Assembly (NCBI GenBank): GCA_030647435.1 | Contig: JAUSJX010000012.1 | Location: 72,063 to 136,062, forward strand | Direction: 5' to 3' | Length of the DNA: 64,000 nucleotides | Source: Candidatus Rokuibacteriota bacterium | Lineage (GTDB): Bacteria; Methylomirabilota; Methylomirabilia; Rokubacteriales; CSP1-6 | Part shown: in pieces, positions 23,300 to 31,528 of the stretch | How positions within the stretch are numbered: the stretch's first letter is position 1 | Layout of the letters: the number at the start of each line of letters is the position of its first letter | Translations under genes and position numbers: made by a program | The notes under the pieces: generated by a model | Told to the model about the DNA's origin: nothing | Database searches by the model: none | The model's input: only the letters and a program-made list of their open reading frames with translations

Positions 23300-23349
23300 C
23301 AGGGCCTCCTTTCGGTCGTGGACTTGCGAGCGTAGAGGGCGGCGATCAT
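23299..23349 (-). pseudogene. Serine-recombinase N-terminal relic / integrase leader ORF
   Basis: A 16-codon frame MIAALYARKSTTERRP whose first 11 codons match the start of the serine recombinase of element A (20462-20494) at 31 of 33 bases, including the catalytic Ser codon. The stop overlaps the integrase ATG (TGATG). It reads as the scar of an exchange in which a tyrosine integrase replaced a serine recombinase, now serving as a coupled leader. Confidence 0.75.
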
Positions 23350-23371
23350 CGCGGCGCCCCTTTCCAAGGGA

Positions 23372-23725
23372 TCACGGCTTGAGAAACTCATCGATCACCG
23401 CCTGGAGGATCGGCTGAACGTGAACGCCTATGTCGACCGTGTACGCTGCCATCTTGCTCATGATCGAACGCCCTTCCGGGGATGACTGCCACCGCGTTTG
23501 GGCCTCAATCTCCGCAACGGTGTACTGTCGCACGAGGACCTCGATGATGCCCCGCTCGAGGTCCTCCCCGCGGCCCCGGAGGGTCAGGGCCAATTGAGAC
23601 TTCTTCGTGTCTGGGAGACCGGGCAGCTGCGCCACAATCCCCCGGATCATGTCCTCCAGCATGGGCACGATTGCCATGTAGTGCCGGGCTGCGATCCGTC
23701 GACGCTCCGTGGAGTCCTGATTCAC
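23372..23725 (-). CDS. DUF2059-like protein
   Basis: 117 residues. The segment AEIEAQTRWQSSPEGRSIMS with the following helix (YTVDIGVHVQPILQAVIDEF) resembles DUF2059, a helical domain found mostly in exported proteins; no signal peptide is seen here. GTG start overlapping the preceding stop. Its role in the element is unknown. Confidence 0.5.
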   Translation of the reverse strand: MNQDSTERRRIAARHYMAIVPMLEDMIRGIVAQLPGLPDTKKSQLALTLRGRGEDLERGIIEVLVRQYTVAEIEAQTRWQSSPEGRSIMSKMAAYTVDIGVHVQPILQAVIDEFLKP

Positions 23726-24075
23726 TGGCCCAGCCCCCCGCTCTGCCGGCGGAGCCAGGCTGGCCAATCGCCATCCTGAATCCGGGTCCGCGAGTGGCCC
23801 GAGATCACGTTGCACGTCAGCACCACAGGCTGCGGGCCCGCCTTGCGCAGCGCCCGGCCGACGCGCTCGGCCCGCAAGGAGAGCCTCGTCCGCTCGCGCA
23901 GCACGAGCAGCGACACGATCAGGCGATGCTTCTGCCCGGCGGCGGGGACCGTGAACAGCACGCCCTCGTCGTCCGCGAGGCGCGTGGACGTGATCGTGGC
24001 GGCCGCGGGGAACTCGTGGCGGAGATACTCGCCGACCTCCGAGACTCCGGCCGCAATGTCCGTGTGCGCGATCAT
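23722..24075 (-). CDS. Hypothetical protein ending in LRRQSGGL
   Basis: 117 residues with an alpha/beta-like body (DEGVLFTVPAAGQKHRLIVS) and the tail WPAWLRRQSGGLGQ, a variant of the LRRQLEGL end found in three other element genes. ATGA-coupled to the gene before it, GTGA-coupled to the gene after. Confidence 0.5.
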   Translation of the reverse strand: MIAHTDIAAGVSEVGEYLRHEFPAAATITSTRLADDEGVLFTVPAAGQKHRLIVSLLVLRERTRLSLRAERVGRALRKAGPQPVVLTCNVISGHSRTRIQDGDWPAWLRRQSGGLGQ

Positions 24076-24455
24076 CGCTTCCCCCCGTCCAGCCCCTCGA
24101 GCTGCCGGCCGATCCTCGGCCCCCGCACCGGGCGGCCGGCGATCGCCGACGCTGGGGGGAGCGCCGGCGGCGTGTCGCGTCGCCAGCGGTCAATCATCAG
24201 ACGCGGCCCGGGCTGCAGCGTCCGCGCCGTCTCGAGGAGGCGGCCAATCTCGACGGTGAGGGCCCAGCTCTCGTCGACGAGCGCGTGAGCCTCGGCGCGG
24301 AAGGCTTCACGACGGCGCGGGCTATGAGGATCGACGCGCGGCCCTTGCAAGCGCTGGACGCCGATCACCAACCCGGAGATCCGGCCGGGCAAGTCCTGCA
24401 GCCGCTCCGCGACGGCCGCGATCCCGTCCACCAGGTCCTCCGCCGTGGCGGTCAC
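24072..24455 (-). CDS. Hypothetical helical protein ending in GRQLEGL
   Basis: 127 residues, GTG start overlapping the preceding 23-codon frame. Helical body (DGIAAVAERLQDLPGRISGL, ALVDESWALTVEIGRLLETA) and tail GRQLEGLDGGKR. Function unknown. Confidence 0.5.
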   Translation of the reverse strand: MTATAEDLVDGIAAVAERLQDLPGRISGLVIGVQRLQGPRVDPHSPRRREAFRAEAHALVDESWALTVEIGRLLETARTLQPGPRLMIDRWRRDTPPALPPASAIAGRPVRGPRIGRQLEGLDGGKR

Positions 24456-24523
24456 CGCGGGGCCTGATCGTCCGGCGTCGGGGTGAGCCCCTCGAGCTGC
24501 CGGCGGAGCCAGGCGGTCTTCAT
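24452..24523 (-). CDS. 23-residue peptide MKTAWLRRQLEGL...
   Basis: A very short frame (MKTAWLRRQLEGLTPTPDDQ plus three residues) whose ATG overlaps the stop of the 689-residue protein gene and whose stop overlaps the next GTG. It consists almost wholly of the recurrent LRRQLEGL module. It may be a real micropeptide or a residue of a longer gene that keeps ribosomes moving. Confidence 0.4.
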   Translation of the reverse strand: MKTAWLRRQLEGLTPTPDDQAPR

Positions 24524-26589
24524 GCTCTCGCCTTTCGCCGAGCCGTCTTCCGCGCTCGCGCTCGCGCCTCTGCCTGGGCGAGCAGTCGGTTGGCCACAGC
24601 GACGACGCGGACGCTCGTCCCGTGTCCCCCGAGGACGCGGCAGACAGCTGAGACTCCGACTCCGGCGGCTTGGGCGATGCGTGTCTGGCTGATCCCGGCG
24701 GCTTTCAGCCTCGGAGGCAGCCAGACGGCCACACGACTCGACTCCTCGATCGCCGTGGCTCGGGTGCGCTGCGTGTGCTCGCTCTCCGCCCGTTGCCGGG
24801 CCTGCTCTAGTTCTCGACGCTCCTTTGTGATTTTCGCGCGATCCGCGGCGGCCGAGCGTGTCAACTCGTCGAGCTCGGCTCGTTCGCGGGCCAGCTCGTC
24901 GCGCGGCGAGGGAGCCGGCGCGGCCCCCGCGAGAGAAACCGCTTCGGCTGGCGGCGCAGGCGCGCTTCCCTTCGCGCGAGCCTCCGCGGCCCCAATCATG
25001 GCCCGCGCCGTTTCTAGAACCCGCTCGTTCTTCTGGCGTCCAGCGAGGACGTGACACACCGAGGCGCGACTGAAGCCGGCGAGCTGGGCGATTTGCGCCT
25101 GAGTAATGCCCAGCTCTCTGAGGCGGCTGGCAAGGGCTGGGTGCGCGGCGACCGCTCGGAGAGCCCGGCTCATGGGATCCGGGCGCGCCGGCGGGGGCCA
25201 GCCGCCGGGCAGCAGGGCGAGCGCCGCCCGTCGTCGCCGCTCCAGCTCGCCGACCTCTTCGAGCAGCTCCGCGCGGTCTCGCGCGACCCCAGCGATCACG
25301 TCCTCGCGCAGCGCCGCCCGCTCGGCCTCAAGTGTCGCGTGGCTCTCGTCGACAGCCTGCTTGGTTGCCGCACGCTCGGCCTCCAGGGCCCCCTGCGCGC
25401 TGGCTATCGTCTGCCGCGCGAGGCGCAGCAGACGCTCCTGTTCGGCCAGACGTGCCTCTCGGCGCATGGCGTGCTGATGCCAGAGACGCTGCTCCCCCAC
25501 CGACGGTCCCGGGACGGCCGGGCGCGCGATGATCCCCCGTGCGATCAGGCGCCACTCGCGGTAGGTCGGAATGGTGACACCCGCGAGGGCCTCAACGTGG
25601 GGGACGAACGCGAGGATCTCGGCATCGAGGCGCTCGAGCGCCTTGCGCTTGGCGTAGAGTGTCCCTGCCGCGTAGGGTCGACCCTTGTGTATGGGACCCG
25701 CGGAGACGCCTCGGGCCAGGTCCTCGAGGAGTACGTCTCGCCACTGGATCCCAGGCTGAATTTTCTTCCACAGCTGGTCCGCGTCCCACCGCTGCCCTTT
25801 GGCGAATCGGACCCATAGCGCTCGGCGGGCGGCGAGACTGTCGCCCCCGAGCGCCCGGGTCTCAGCGTGGGCCATGTAGGCGCTGAATCGCTCCTGCCGG
25901 CGGTCCGACGTCACGCCCCCAAGTGCCCGGCGCGCCGCCTCCCGTCGCGCTGCTGGCGGCTTCACCAAGTCTTGCCAGTCGTCTAGCGCCTCGCCCACCA
26001 AATCAACGAGCGCCTGCGGCGCCAGGCCGTGACGGAGGACGTCGAGCAGGACCTCTCGAAGCGCTGGCGCGGCCTCCTCTTCTTCTTCCTCCTCCTCGGT
26101 AGTGGCCGGGGGCAGGAGCCGCCGGAGCCGATTCGCCTCCTCGCCCCACTCGACCGGAATGCCATACCGCTCCCGGAGCGTCTCGGCGACCATCGGATCA
26201 TCCGTGAGCGCGTAGAGGTGGCGCGGGTAGGCCGCAGACGCGCGCCAGCCGCGCTCGTGCTCGACGATCTTCCCCCACAGCGCGACCTGGCCGACCACTA
26301 CGACGCCGGGGAGCCTGGGGGTTCCACTCGGAGGCGCGAAGGCCCAGGCGACCTCCTGTAACAGCATCGGATGGCAGACCGCCCAGATCCCGCACTTGCA
26401 GCCATCGGCGGGGACCTCGTGCGATTCCTCTGGACAGACGGCCTCGTGCGCCTGGCGCGGCTTCCAGGCGAGGCCACGCTTGTAGATCGGCCGGAGGAGC
26501 CCCTCGCCCGGCAGCACGTACCAGCACCGCCAGCCGACCAGGGGTTCGTCGCTGACCTCGAGCGGGAGTCTCGCGGCTTCGCCAGCCAT
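24520..26589 (-). CDS. Large protein with phage N-terminal domain, coiled coils and two HTH domains
   Basis: 689 residues. The N-terminal 150 residues (WRCWYVLPGEGLL, CKCGIWAVCHP, VVVVGQVALWGKIVEHERGW, YPRHLYALTDDP) resemble a domain common in phage hypothetical proteins. Then come an acidic stretch (eight Glu near 170), a long helical part and a coiled coil (380-470). Two LacI/XRE-like HTH motifs follow, LGITQAQIAQLAGFSRASVC and AGISQTRIAQAAGVGVSAVC, joined by a second coiled coil. It may bridge two DNA sites. TGATG overlap at the start, Arg/Lys-rich end. Confidence 0.6.
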   Translation of the reverse strand: MAGEAARLPLEVSDEPLVGWRCWYVLPGEGLLRPIYKRGLAWKPRQAHEAVCPEESHEVPADGCKCGIWAVCHPMLLQEVAWAFAPPSGTPRLPGVVVVGQVALWGKIVEHERGWRASAAYPRHLYALTDDPMVAETLRERYGIPVEWGEEANRLRRLLPPATTEEEEEEEEAAPALREVLLDVLRHGLAPQALVDLVGEALDDWQDLVKPPAARREAARRALGGVTSDRRQERFSAYMAHAETRALGGDSLAARRALWVRFAKGQRWDADQLWKKIQPGIQWRDVLLEDLARGVSAGPIHKGRPYAAGTLYAKRKALERLDAEILAFVPHVEALAGVTIPTYREWRLIARGIIARPAVPGPSVGEQRLWHQHAMRREARLAEQERLLRLARQTIASAQGALEAERAATKQAVDESHATLEAERAALREDVIAGVARDRAELLEEVGELERRRRAALALLPGGWPPPARPDPMSRALRAVAAHPALASRLRELGITQAQIAQLAGFSRASVCHVLAGRQKNERVLETARAMIGAAEARAKGSAPAPPAEAVSLAGAAPAPSPRDELARERAELDELTRSAAADRAKITKERRELEQARQRAESEHTQRTRATAIEESSRVAVWLPPRLKAAGISQTRIAQAAGVGVSAVCRVLGGHGTSVRVVAVANRLLAQAEARARARKTARRKARA

Positions 26590-26762
26590 CAGCCGACGTG
26601 CTCGGGCTCAGGCTCCAGGACGGGGCGCGGCGCCGGGTCTGGGATCTCTTCCTGGGGCAGCGGCGCCGGCACGGGCAGCTCGCGCGGGACGATGTACCAC
26701 TTCCGCTGCGGTTCGCCGACTTCCATCGCTCGGATGGCCGGTGATACACTGACCTCGCTCAT
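26589..26762 (-). CDS. Small Pro-rich protein
   Basis: 57 residues; the Trp/Tyr patch EPQRKWYIVPRELPVPAPL precedes a Pro/Glu-rich end. GGAGGGG before the ATG decides the start. The leader upstream is conserved with that of 18322 in element A and contains the bulged hairpin. Function unknown. Confidence 0.5.
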   Translation of the reverse strand: MSEVSVSPAIRAMEVGEPQRKWYIVPRELPVPAPLPQEEIPDPAPRPVLEPEPEHVG

Positions 26763-26796
26763 CGTCCCCTCCGTCACGTTCGGGTGATGGGCCATG

Positions 26797-26825
26797 GCCC
26801 CGGGCGGTTCGCGCCGCCGCGGGGC
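26797..26825 (-). ncRNA. Conserved bulged hairpin, copy in element B
   Basis: On the minus strand GCCCCG pairs with CGGGGC. After a bulged C the inner GGCGG pairs with CCGCC around a CGCGAA loop. The preceding AAGTAGAAACGCCCCGCG and following GGCCCATCACCC match the element A copy (18255-18285) while the inner helix has changed with pairing kept. Between the zincin gene and the next gene. Confidence 0.6.
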
Positions 26826-26829
26826 GTTT

Positions 26830-27345
26830 CTACTTCAGTCGTAGTGCCTCAGCCTCGAATGTCTCTTCCTCGAGCCAGAAGCCCCAAGCTCGAGCAATAG
26901 CGTCGGCCACCTTCTCTCCGCCCGAGATCTCCTCTGGAGTCTTTTCGCGGTAGTGGTCGTTCGTGCCGCTGACTCGCGTGTAGGGCTTGCCGCCGAGGGC
27001 CATGCTCCCACACGCCATCCCGGACGCCACGTGTCCCAGCTCGTGAGCGATCACCCACATGACGGAGAGATCAGAGAAGCCATCGAGCCACGGTTGGAAG
27101 AGCGTCACGGTCCACACCTGCTCGTTGTGCCCCTCGATCGGCGGATCGTCGGCGGCCGTCTCTAATTCTTCCTCGCGGAGAGAGCTCGCAATACCGCGCG
27201 CGGGTTTCTCGGGCGAAAGTTCAACGCTCAGCGTTCGGTAGTAGTCCCACCCTTCGGGAAGTCGGGTAAGCACATGCCTGAGCACTTCGCGGTAGCGGCC
27301 CGGAGGCAGCGCTGATGCGATCTCCTCGAAAGCGTGCTCGTTCAC
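26830..27345 (-). CDS. Zincin-type metallopeptidase next to XRE regulator
   Basis: 171 residues with VMWVIAHELGHVASGMACGS, the HExxH zinc site, and a later Glu (GGEKVADAIARAWGF) as possible third ligand. Coupled by ATGA to the upstream XRE gene. The pairing recalls ImmA/IrrE-type proteases that inactivate a neighbouring phage-like repressor on induction (ImmR/ImmA of ICEBs1), though overall similarity to ImmA is not obvious. If analogous, it would destroy the XRE repressor. Confidence 0.65.
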   Translation of the reverse strand: MNEHAFEEIASALPPGRYREVLRHVLTRLPEGWDYYRTLSVELSPEKPARGIASSLREEELETAADDPPIEGHNEQVWTVTLFQPWLDGFSDLSVMWVIAHELGHVASGMACGSMALGGKPYTRVSGTNDHYREKTPEEISGGEKVADAIARAWGFWLEEETFEAEALRLK

Positions 27346-27545
27346 CCCAGCAGCTCCGTCACCGGCACGCCGAGGGCCTTGGCGAGGCGACGGAGCACCG
27401 CGAGGGAGGGGTTCTTCCTGACGCCCGTTTCGAGCATCGTGATATACGCGTCCGTCACGCCGATGCGCTTTGCCAGCGCCTTCTGGCTGAGCCCCTTTTC
27501 CATCCGCAGCTTTTTGATCACCTGACGTAGCCTCTTGGGAGACAC
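27342..27545 (-). CDS. XRE-family regulator
   Basis: 67 residues; HTH at MEKGLSQKALAKRIGVTDAY, then ITMLETGVRKNPSLAVLRRL. Very similar to the regulator at 17104-17307 of element A. GTG start with AGGAG ten bases upstream, lying inside a perfect palindrome that is its likely own operator. It is followed by the zincin gene. Confidence 0.85.
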   Translation of the reverse strand: MSPKRLRQVIKKLRMEKGLSQKALAKRIGVTDAYITMLETGVRKNPSLAVLRRLAKALGVPVTELLG

Positions 27546-27572
27546 GATAGACTAACTCCTAGTTAGTGTCAA
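27544..27572 (-). promoter_or_regulatory. Palindromic operator overlapping promoter and RBS of XRE gene
   Basis: ACTAACT (27551-27557) and AGTTAGT (27561-27567) form a perfect 7-bp inverted repeat with a 3-base centre. It abuts a TTGACA -35 box (27567-27572) and is followed by TATCGT (27544-27549), which overlaps the GTG start. The AGGAG ribosome binding site lies within the palindrome, so a bound dimer would block both steps. Confidence 0.6.
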
Positions 27573-27858
27573 GTGGGTTCCGCAACCGTCCGATGATCCC
27601 CGCCAGCTCCTCGGCCACCCGCTCGAGGGCGGCGCGGAGCCCCTGATCCCCGGCCCGCCGCGCCTCGGCCTGCTTCTGGCGGGACCTGGCCACGCGGCAC
27701 TTGCCGCTGCAGACGGTCTGCCGCCCCTGGAGCTCACGCGTCCCGCAGATCGGGCATGGCCGGGAGCCTACCACGATGCCCGAGAGGGGCGTACGTACGC
27801 CTGGGGGGCAGGGCTGGGACGCGGAATCAGCCGAGGACATGGGGAGGGGGTTACCCAC
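27559..27858 (-). CDS. Small Cys4 zinc-finger-like protein
   Basis: 99 residues. CPICGTRELQGRQTVCSGKC is a typical CxxC...CxxxC unit followed by basic RVARSRQKQAEARR and a leucine-rich helix (LERVAEELAGIIGRL). Probably binds nucleic acid. GTG at 27858 overlaps the previous gene; an ATG at 27840 is an alternative. Confidence 0.55.
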   Translation of the reverse strand: MGNPLPMSSADSASQPCPPGVRTPLSGIVVGSRPCPICGTRELQGRQTVCSGKCRVARSRQKQAEARRAGDQGLRAALERVAEELAGIIGRLRNPLDTN

Positions 27859-28045
27859 CCTCAGGGGGAGGCGGCGCGGCGAGCCGGGGCGCCCGATTCA
27901 CGCGGGCCTGTCCATGGGCGCCGGCACTGCGGCCCGCACGCTCCTGGCGCCGTAAAGCCGGGCATTCCCGGGCGAGCTTGGAGCCCACGGGATGCCGGCC
28001 GCCCACGAGGCAGGTGCCGTGGATCACCGATCGGAACGGCGTCAT
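27851..28045 (-). CDS. MTPFRSV-type conserved element protein
   Basis: 64 residues, homologous at its N-terminus (MTPFRSVIHGTCLVGGRHPV) to 16208-16570 in element A but shorter, lacking the basic C-terminal helix. ATGA-coupled to the preceding gene. Function unknown. Confidence 0.55.
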   Translation of the reverse strand: MTPFRSVIHGTCLVGGRHPVGSKLARECPALRRQERAGRSAGAHGQARVNRAPRLAAPPPPEGG

Positions 28046-28227
28046 GTCGAGGGCCGGGCGCCGGGCGGGCCGATGCTGACACCCCACCGCCGCGCCTCGT
28101 CGGTCTGCCGGCGCACGGGTCGGAGTGCCGCCAGCTCCGCGACCCGCTCGCGGTCGGCCCGAGCGATCCCGCGACGGACGACGGCCTGAAAGCGCCGATG
28201 CACGTCGGGCCGGATGGGCGTGCTCAT
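28042..28227 (-). CDS. Small basic protein
   Basis: 61 residues, helical and Arg-rich (RRFQAVVRRGIARADRERVA). Overlaps the next gene by 4 bases. Unknown function. Confidence 0.45.
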   Translation of the reverse strand: MSTPIRPDVHRRFQAVVRRGIARADRERVAELAALRPVRRQTDEARRWGVSIGPPGARPST

Positions 28228-28231
28228 GCCT

Positions 28232-28507
28232 TCAGGACGGCCGCTCGGGCGCCGCGGACTCGCCGCGCGCCTCGAGGATCACCCGATCGGCCTCGGCGCG
28301 GAGGCGCCCGGCCACCTCCCGGGACTCGCCCGTAGCTCGATCGATGAGCTCCGAGAGCGTCGTCAGGCTCCTGGCCACCTCGCCGCCCAGGCGCAGGTTG
28401 AGGTCGAACTGCGCCGCGGCCGCGCGGTGCAGCCTCCAGAGCCGCGTGGCGCTCCAGGCGACGAAAAGGACGAGGAGCATCATCAGGATCATCACCATCG
28501 TCGTCAT
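28232..28507 (-). CDS. Small membrane-anchored coiled-coil protein
   Basis: 91 residues: an N-terminal transmembrane segment (VMILMMLLVLFVAWSATRLW) and a helical cytoplasmic part (SLTTLSELIDRATGESREVA). It directly follows the tape-measure gene, where small holin- or spanin-like proteins can occur, but one TM with a long coiled coil is not diagnostic. Confidence 0.55.
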   Translation of the reverse strand: MTTMVMILMMLLVLFVAWSATRLWRLHRAAAAQFDLNLRLGGEVARSLTTLSELIDRATGESREVAGRLRAEADRVILEARGESAAPERPS

Positions 28508-28521
28508 GGTCGTCTCCTCTG

Positions 28522-31500
28522 TCAGGCCGTCAGATGCCCGATCGTCACGGTGGCGCCGAAGTCCGACTCCACGCGGAGAATCTGGAGGTCCCGGTCGCGG
28601 TCGACCTTGACGAGCTTCTCCAGGATCCGCTGCGCCTGGTCGTCGGTCAGATTGTCGAGCGTGTTCCCGATGGCGAAGAGATCCTGACCGGCCGCCTCCC
28701 CCAGGCGAGACAGCGGCAGGATCGTCTGCCGCGTGATCCGCCCCGCCGCCCCGCGGAGCCCCGTCGAGAACTGCTCGTCGTAGCCGAAGAGAATGCCCTG
28801 CTCGCTCGCCGCCAGCTCCTGGACTTTGCTGGTGACGGCTTGTTCGATGGCCCGGTTGGCGTCGTCCTTGAAGTGCTGCGCGATCCCCTGCTGGATCGAG
28901 GAGAAGAACGTGCCGGCGAGCGTGCCCTGGACGAACTGCTCCAGCGTGGCGATCGCGTACACGGCGGCGCTCGTGCCGATCAACAGCTGCCGCCCGTCTA
29001 TCACCACCCCGGTGACGATGGCGACGCTGCTGCTGCCCCCGCTATTGCCCGACCCATTGGCGGCCAGCAGGGCGTAGAGCTGCTCCGTCGACGCGGTCGC
29101 GCGGATTTGCCCGATGATCGCCGAGGCCGCATCCGAGACGCGGGTGATCTCGGCCTGCTTGCGCTGCTTGGACTCCTGCTCCGCCTTGCCGAGCATGCCC
29201 GCACCCCCGCCGATCGCCGCGCCGGCGACCGCGCCGATCAAGGTCCCCCAACCGGGAGAAATGTAGCTTCCCAAAACCGCGCCGGAGAGCGCGCCGCTGA
29301 GGGCCCCGCCGTAGGGGTCGGCCGTCTGATAGGCGGAATACGCGCTGTAGGCGAGCGCGGCCACGGCCACCACGCCCCCAGCGATCGTGGCCGCGCTCGC
29401 GCCCGCACCGGCCAACGTCCCGGAGGCCCCAGCCACGCCCGCCGCGCTGGCCCCGGCCTCGCCCACCCCCGCCCCGAGCGCCGCCGCCAGGTCTCCGGCG
29501 TTCGTCACGAGGGCTGGACCGGCCGCCGTCGCCACGATCACGGCCTGCCCGGACTGCACGGCCGCCACCGCGTTGAAGCCGCCGAGTTGGAACGCCGTGG
29601 CGATGTTCCCAGCCGAGACCGACGGGCCGAAGAAGCCCTGCCCGAACTGGCGGGCCGCCCCCAGGAGATCCGTCATGTAGCCGGTCGCCGACGAGCCGGT
29701 CACGGCACTGACACCCGTGCTCACCCGTTGCCCGATGAACCCGCTGGCGCCGACTCCCGCGCCGAGCGTCCCGCCGGCTGTCGCGCTCGCGGCCCCGCTC
29801 GCCGTGATCGCCACGCCGCCCCCGCCGCCGCCGAGCGCGAAGGGGCTCGCCACCAGCGGGATCGCCGAGAAGACGCGCCCCGGGCCACCCAGCCCGAGCC
29901 CCTGGCCGAGGGCCGCGAAGACCCGCGAGGTCAGGCCTGTGCTGAGCTGCTCGATGAAGCTCGTCAGCAGGCGCTTGCCCAGCTGCTTGCCGATGTCCCC
30001 GATCTTGTCGATCTCCCCGGTAAGCCCGGCCACGACGATGTCCGAGAAGCCGCGGTTGATGTCGTGGAAGGCCCCGACCACGGACAACCGCATCCGGTCG
30101 CCGGCCGACGCCACCTGCTCCGCGATGTCCGTGAAGCCCGCCAGCATCCCGGCGGTCGGATCGGTGCGCTCACTCTCGCGCTGCGAGACGTTGCGCGACT
30201 GCACGCGCGCCGTCAGCTCGACCAATTCCCGCTCCGAATCGGACCGGGCCCGCGAGAGATCTAGCTGTCGCTGGGCCTCGATCGTGACCAGCTGGGCCTG
30301 CGCGCGCTCGTCGGCGGTGAGTCCGACCTGCTGGTGCAGGATCTCCGCCCGCCGCACGGCCACGTCGAGCTGGCTCGCTTGGGCGCGCGTCCGCTGCCCA
30401 TCCAGCTCCTTCTCCAGTGCCGTCTGCTGCTCCGCGGTCTCGCGCTCGAAGTCCGCGAACGTCTGGGCGCTGCGGAGCCTCGCGTCGGCCGCCTCTTGCG
30501 CCTGGTCCGCCTTCTGCGTCGCCTGCCGCTGCAGCTCGGCTGTGAGGGCGAACTCCTCCTCGAATGTCTTCTGCGCGGCCTCCTGTTCGGCGGCCAGCGG
30601 GGTAAAGCGCTGGTCGATCAGCTTCTCGGACAGCGCCTTGCCCTGTTCCTCACGGGCCAGCTTCTGCCGTTGCAGCGAGATGGCCAGCTCTCCGCTCCGC
30701 GCCTCCTGTTCCAGCCGGAACGTTTCCTCAAGAGGCCCGGTCGGCAGGCCTTCCTTGATCGCGGCCGCGCGTCGAATCCCCTGCTCCTGGCGGAGGGCCT
30801 GCATGGCCAGGTCCCGCTCCCGGCGGTCGGCGGCTTCGAGCGGCCCTTGGAGCGCGCGGAAGCCGGCGAGGTCCTCCTCGTTCGCACGCCGCTGCTGCTG
30901 GAAGAGGAGCGCACGCTGCTGGGTGCCCGCGATCCCAGCCATGAGCCCGGTCTGCCTCGCGCCTTCCTGGACGCCGAGGAGACCGCCGAGCATCGTCATC
31001 GCCTGCGCGCGCTGGGCCTCCGGTGTCGGAGCGCCGAAGAACGTCTCCTGGGCCGCCTGCGGGAGCGCCTGGAGCCGCGACAGGAAGCTCTGGACGGCGC
31101 CGGTCCAGGTCCCCGCCTGATTCCCGATCCGGTTCCCGATGTCCGACATCCGGTCCATCTCGTTGTTGACGCGCGCGAGTTCCCCGCGGAGGGTGCCCAC
31201 GTCGAGCGAATTCAACGCCCGTCCAAATCGCAATTGCTCGTCCGACACGCGGTTGAGCGCGATGCCGTAGGAGGCGAGGATCGAGACCAGCCCGGTCGCG
31301 GCGCCGCCGACCGACTGTGTCATCGTGCCCGCGAGGCCGCGGAACGATCCCGTCAGGCCGGGGATGACGGCGCCGAGCTTTTCGAAGGACTCGCGGACCG
31401 CGTTGATGCCCGTGGCGAAGTGGACGTTACCGCCCGCGGTCTTGTCGAACTCCCCGCGGACTTTGTTCAGGACCTCGGTGGCTTGATCACGCGCACTGAT

Positions 31501-31527
31501 AGTTATGATTAAATCTTGAGCAGCCAT
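28522..31527 (-). CDS. Tape-measure-like protein
   Basis: 1001 residues, homologous in plan to 12759-15629. N-terminal strand MAAQDLIITISARDQATEVL, a long helical region (100-480, with repeated Glu/Gln/Arg heptads), Gly/Ala-rich hydrophobic segments (560-800) including GTLIGAVAGAAIGGGAGMLG, and a shared C-terminal domain ending near KVDRDRDLQILRVE. The start is three bases after the preceding stop. As in A, no tail-tube, distal-tail or fibre genes are adjacent. Confidence 0.75.
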   Translation of the reverse strand: MAAQDLIITISARDQATEVLNKVRGEFDKTAGGNVHFATGINAVRESFEKLGAVIPGLTGSFRGLAGTMTQSVGGAATGLVSILASYGIALNRVSDEQLRFGRALNSLDVGTLRGELARVNNEMDRMSDIGNRIGNQAGTWTGAVQSFLSRLQALPQAAQETFFGAPTPEAQRAQAMTMLGGLLGVQEGARQTGLMAGIAGTQQRALLFQQQRRANEEDLAGFRALQGPLEAADRRERDLAMQALRQEQGIRRAAAIKEGLPTGPLEETFRLEQEARSGELAISLQRQKLAREEQGKALSEKLIDQRFTPLAAEQEAAQKTFEEEFALTAELQRQATQKADQAQEAADARLRSAQTFADFERETAEQQTALEKELDGQRTRAQASQLDVAVRRAEILHQQVGLTADERAQAQLVTIEAQRQLDLSRARSDSERELVELTARVQSRNVSQRESERTDPTAGMLAGFTDIAEQVASAGDRMRLSVVGAFHDINRGFSDIVVAGLTGEIDKIGDIGKQLGKRLLTSFIEQLSTGLTSRVFAALGQGLGLGGPGRVFSAIPLVASPFALGGGGGGVAITASGAASATAGGTLGAGVGASGFIGQRVSTGVSAVTGSSATGYMTDLLGAARQFGQGFFGPSVSAGNIATAFQLGGFNAVAAVQSGQAVIVATAAGPALVTNAGDLAAALGAGVGEAGASAAGVAGASGTLAGAGASAATIAGGVVAVAALAYSAYSAYQTADPYGGALSGALSGAVLGSYISPGWGTLIGAVAGAAIGGGAGMLGKAEQESKQRKQAEITRVSDAASAIIGQIRATASTEQLYALLAANGSGNSGGSSSVAIVTGVVIDGRQLLIGTSAAVYAIATLEQFVQGTLAGTFFSSIQQGIAQHFKDDANRAIEQAVTSKVQELAASEQGILFGYDEQFSTGLRGAAGRITRQTILPLSRLGEAAGQDLFAIGNTLDNLTDDQAQRILEKLVKVDRDRDLQILRVESDFGATVTIGHLTA

Positions 31528-31528
31528 G

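Noticed and set aside
24452-25057. Long minus-strand frame over the HTH part of the 689-residue gene
   Set aside because: Out-of-frame shadow; only its last 23 codons after the ATG at 24523 are supported by overlaps.
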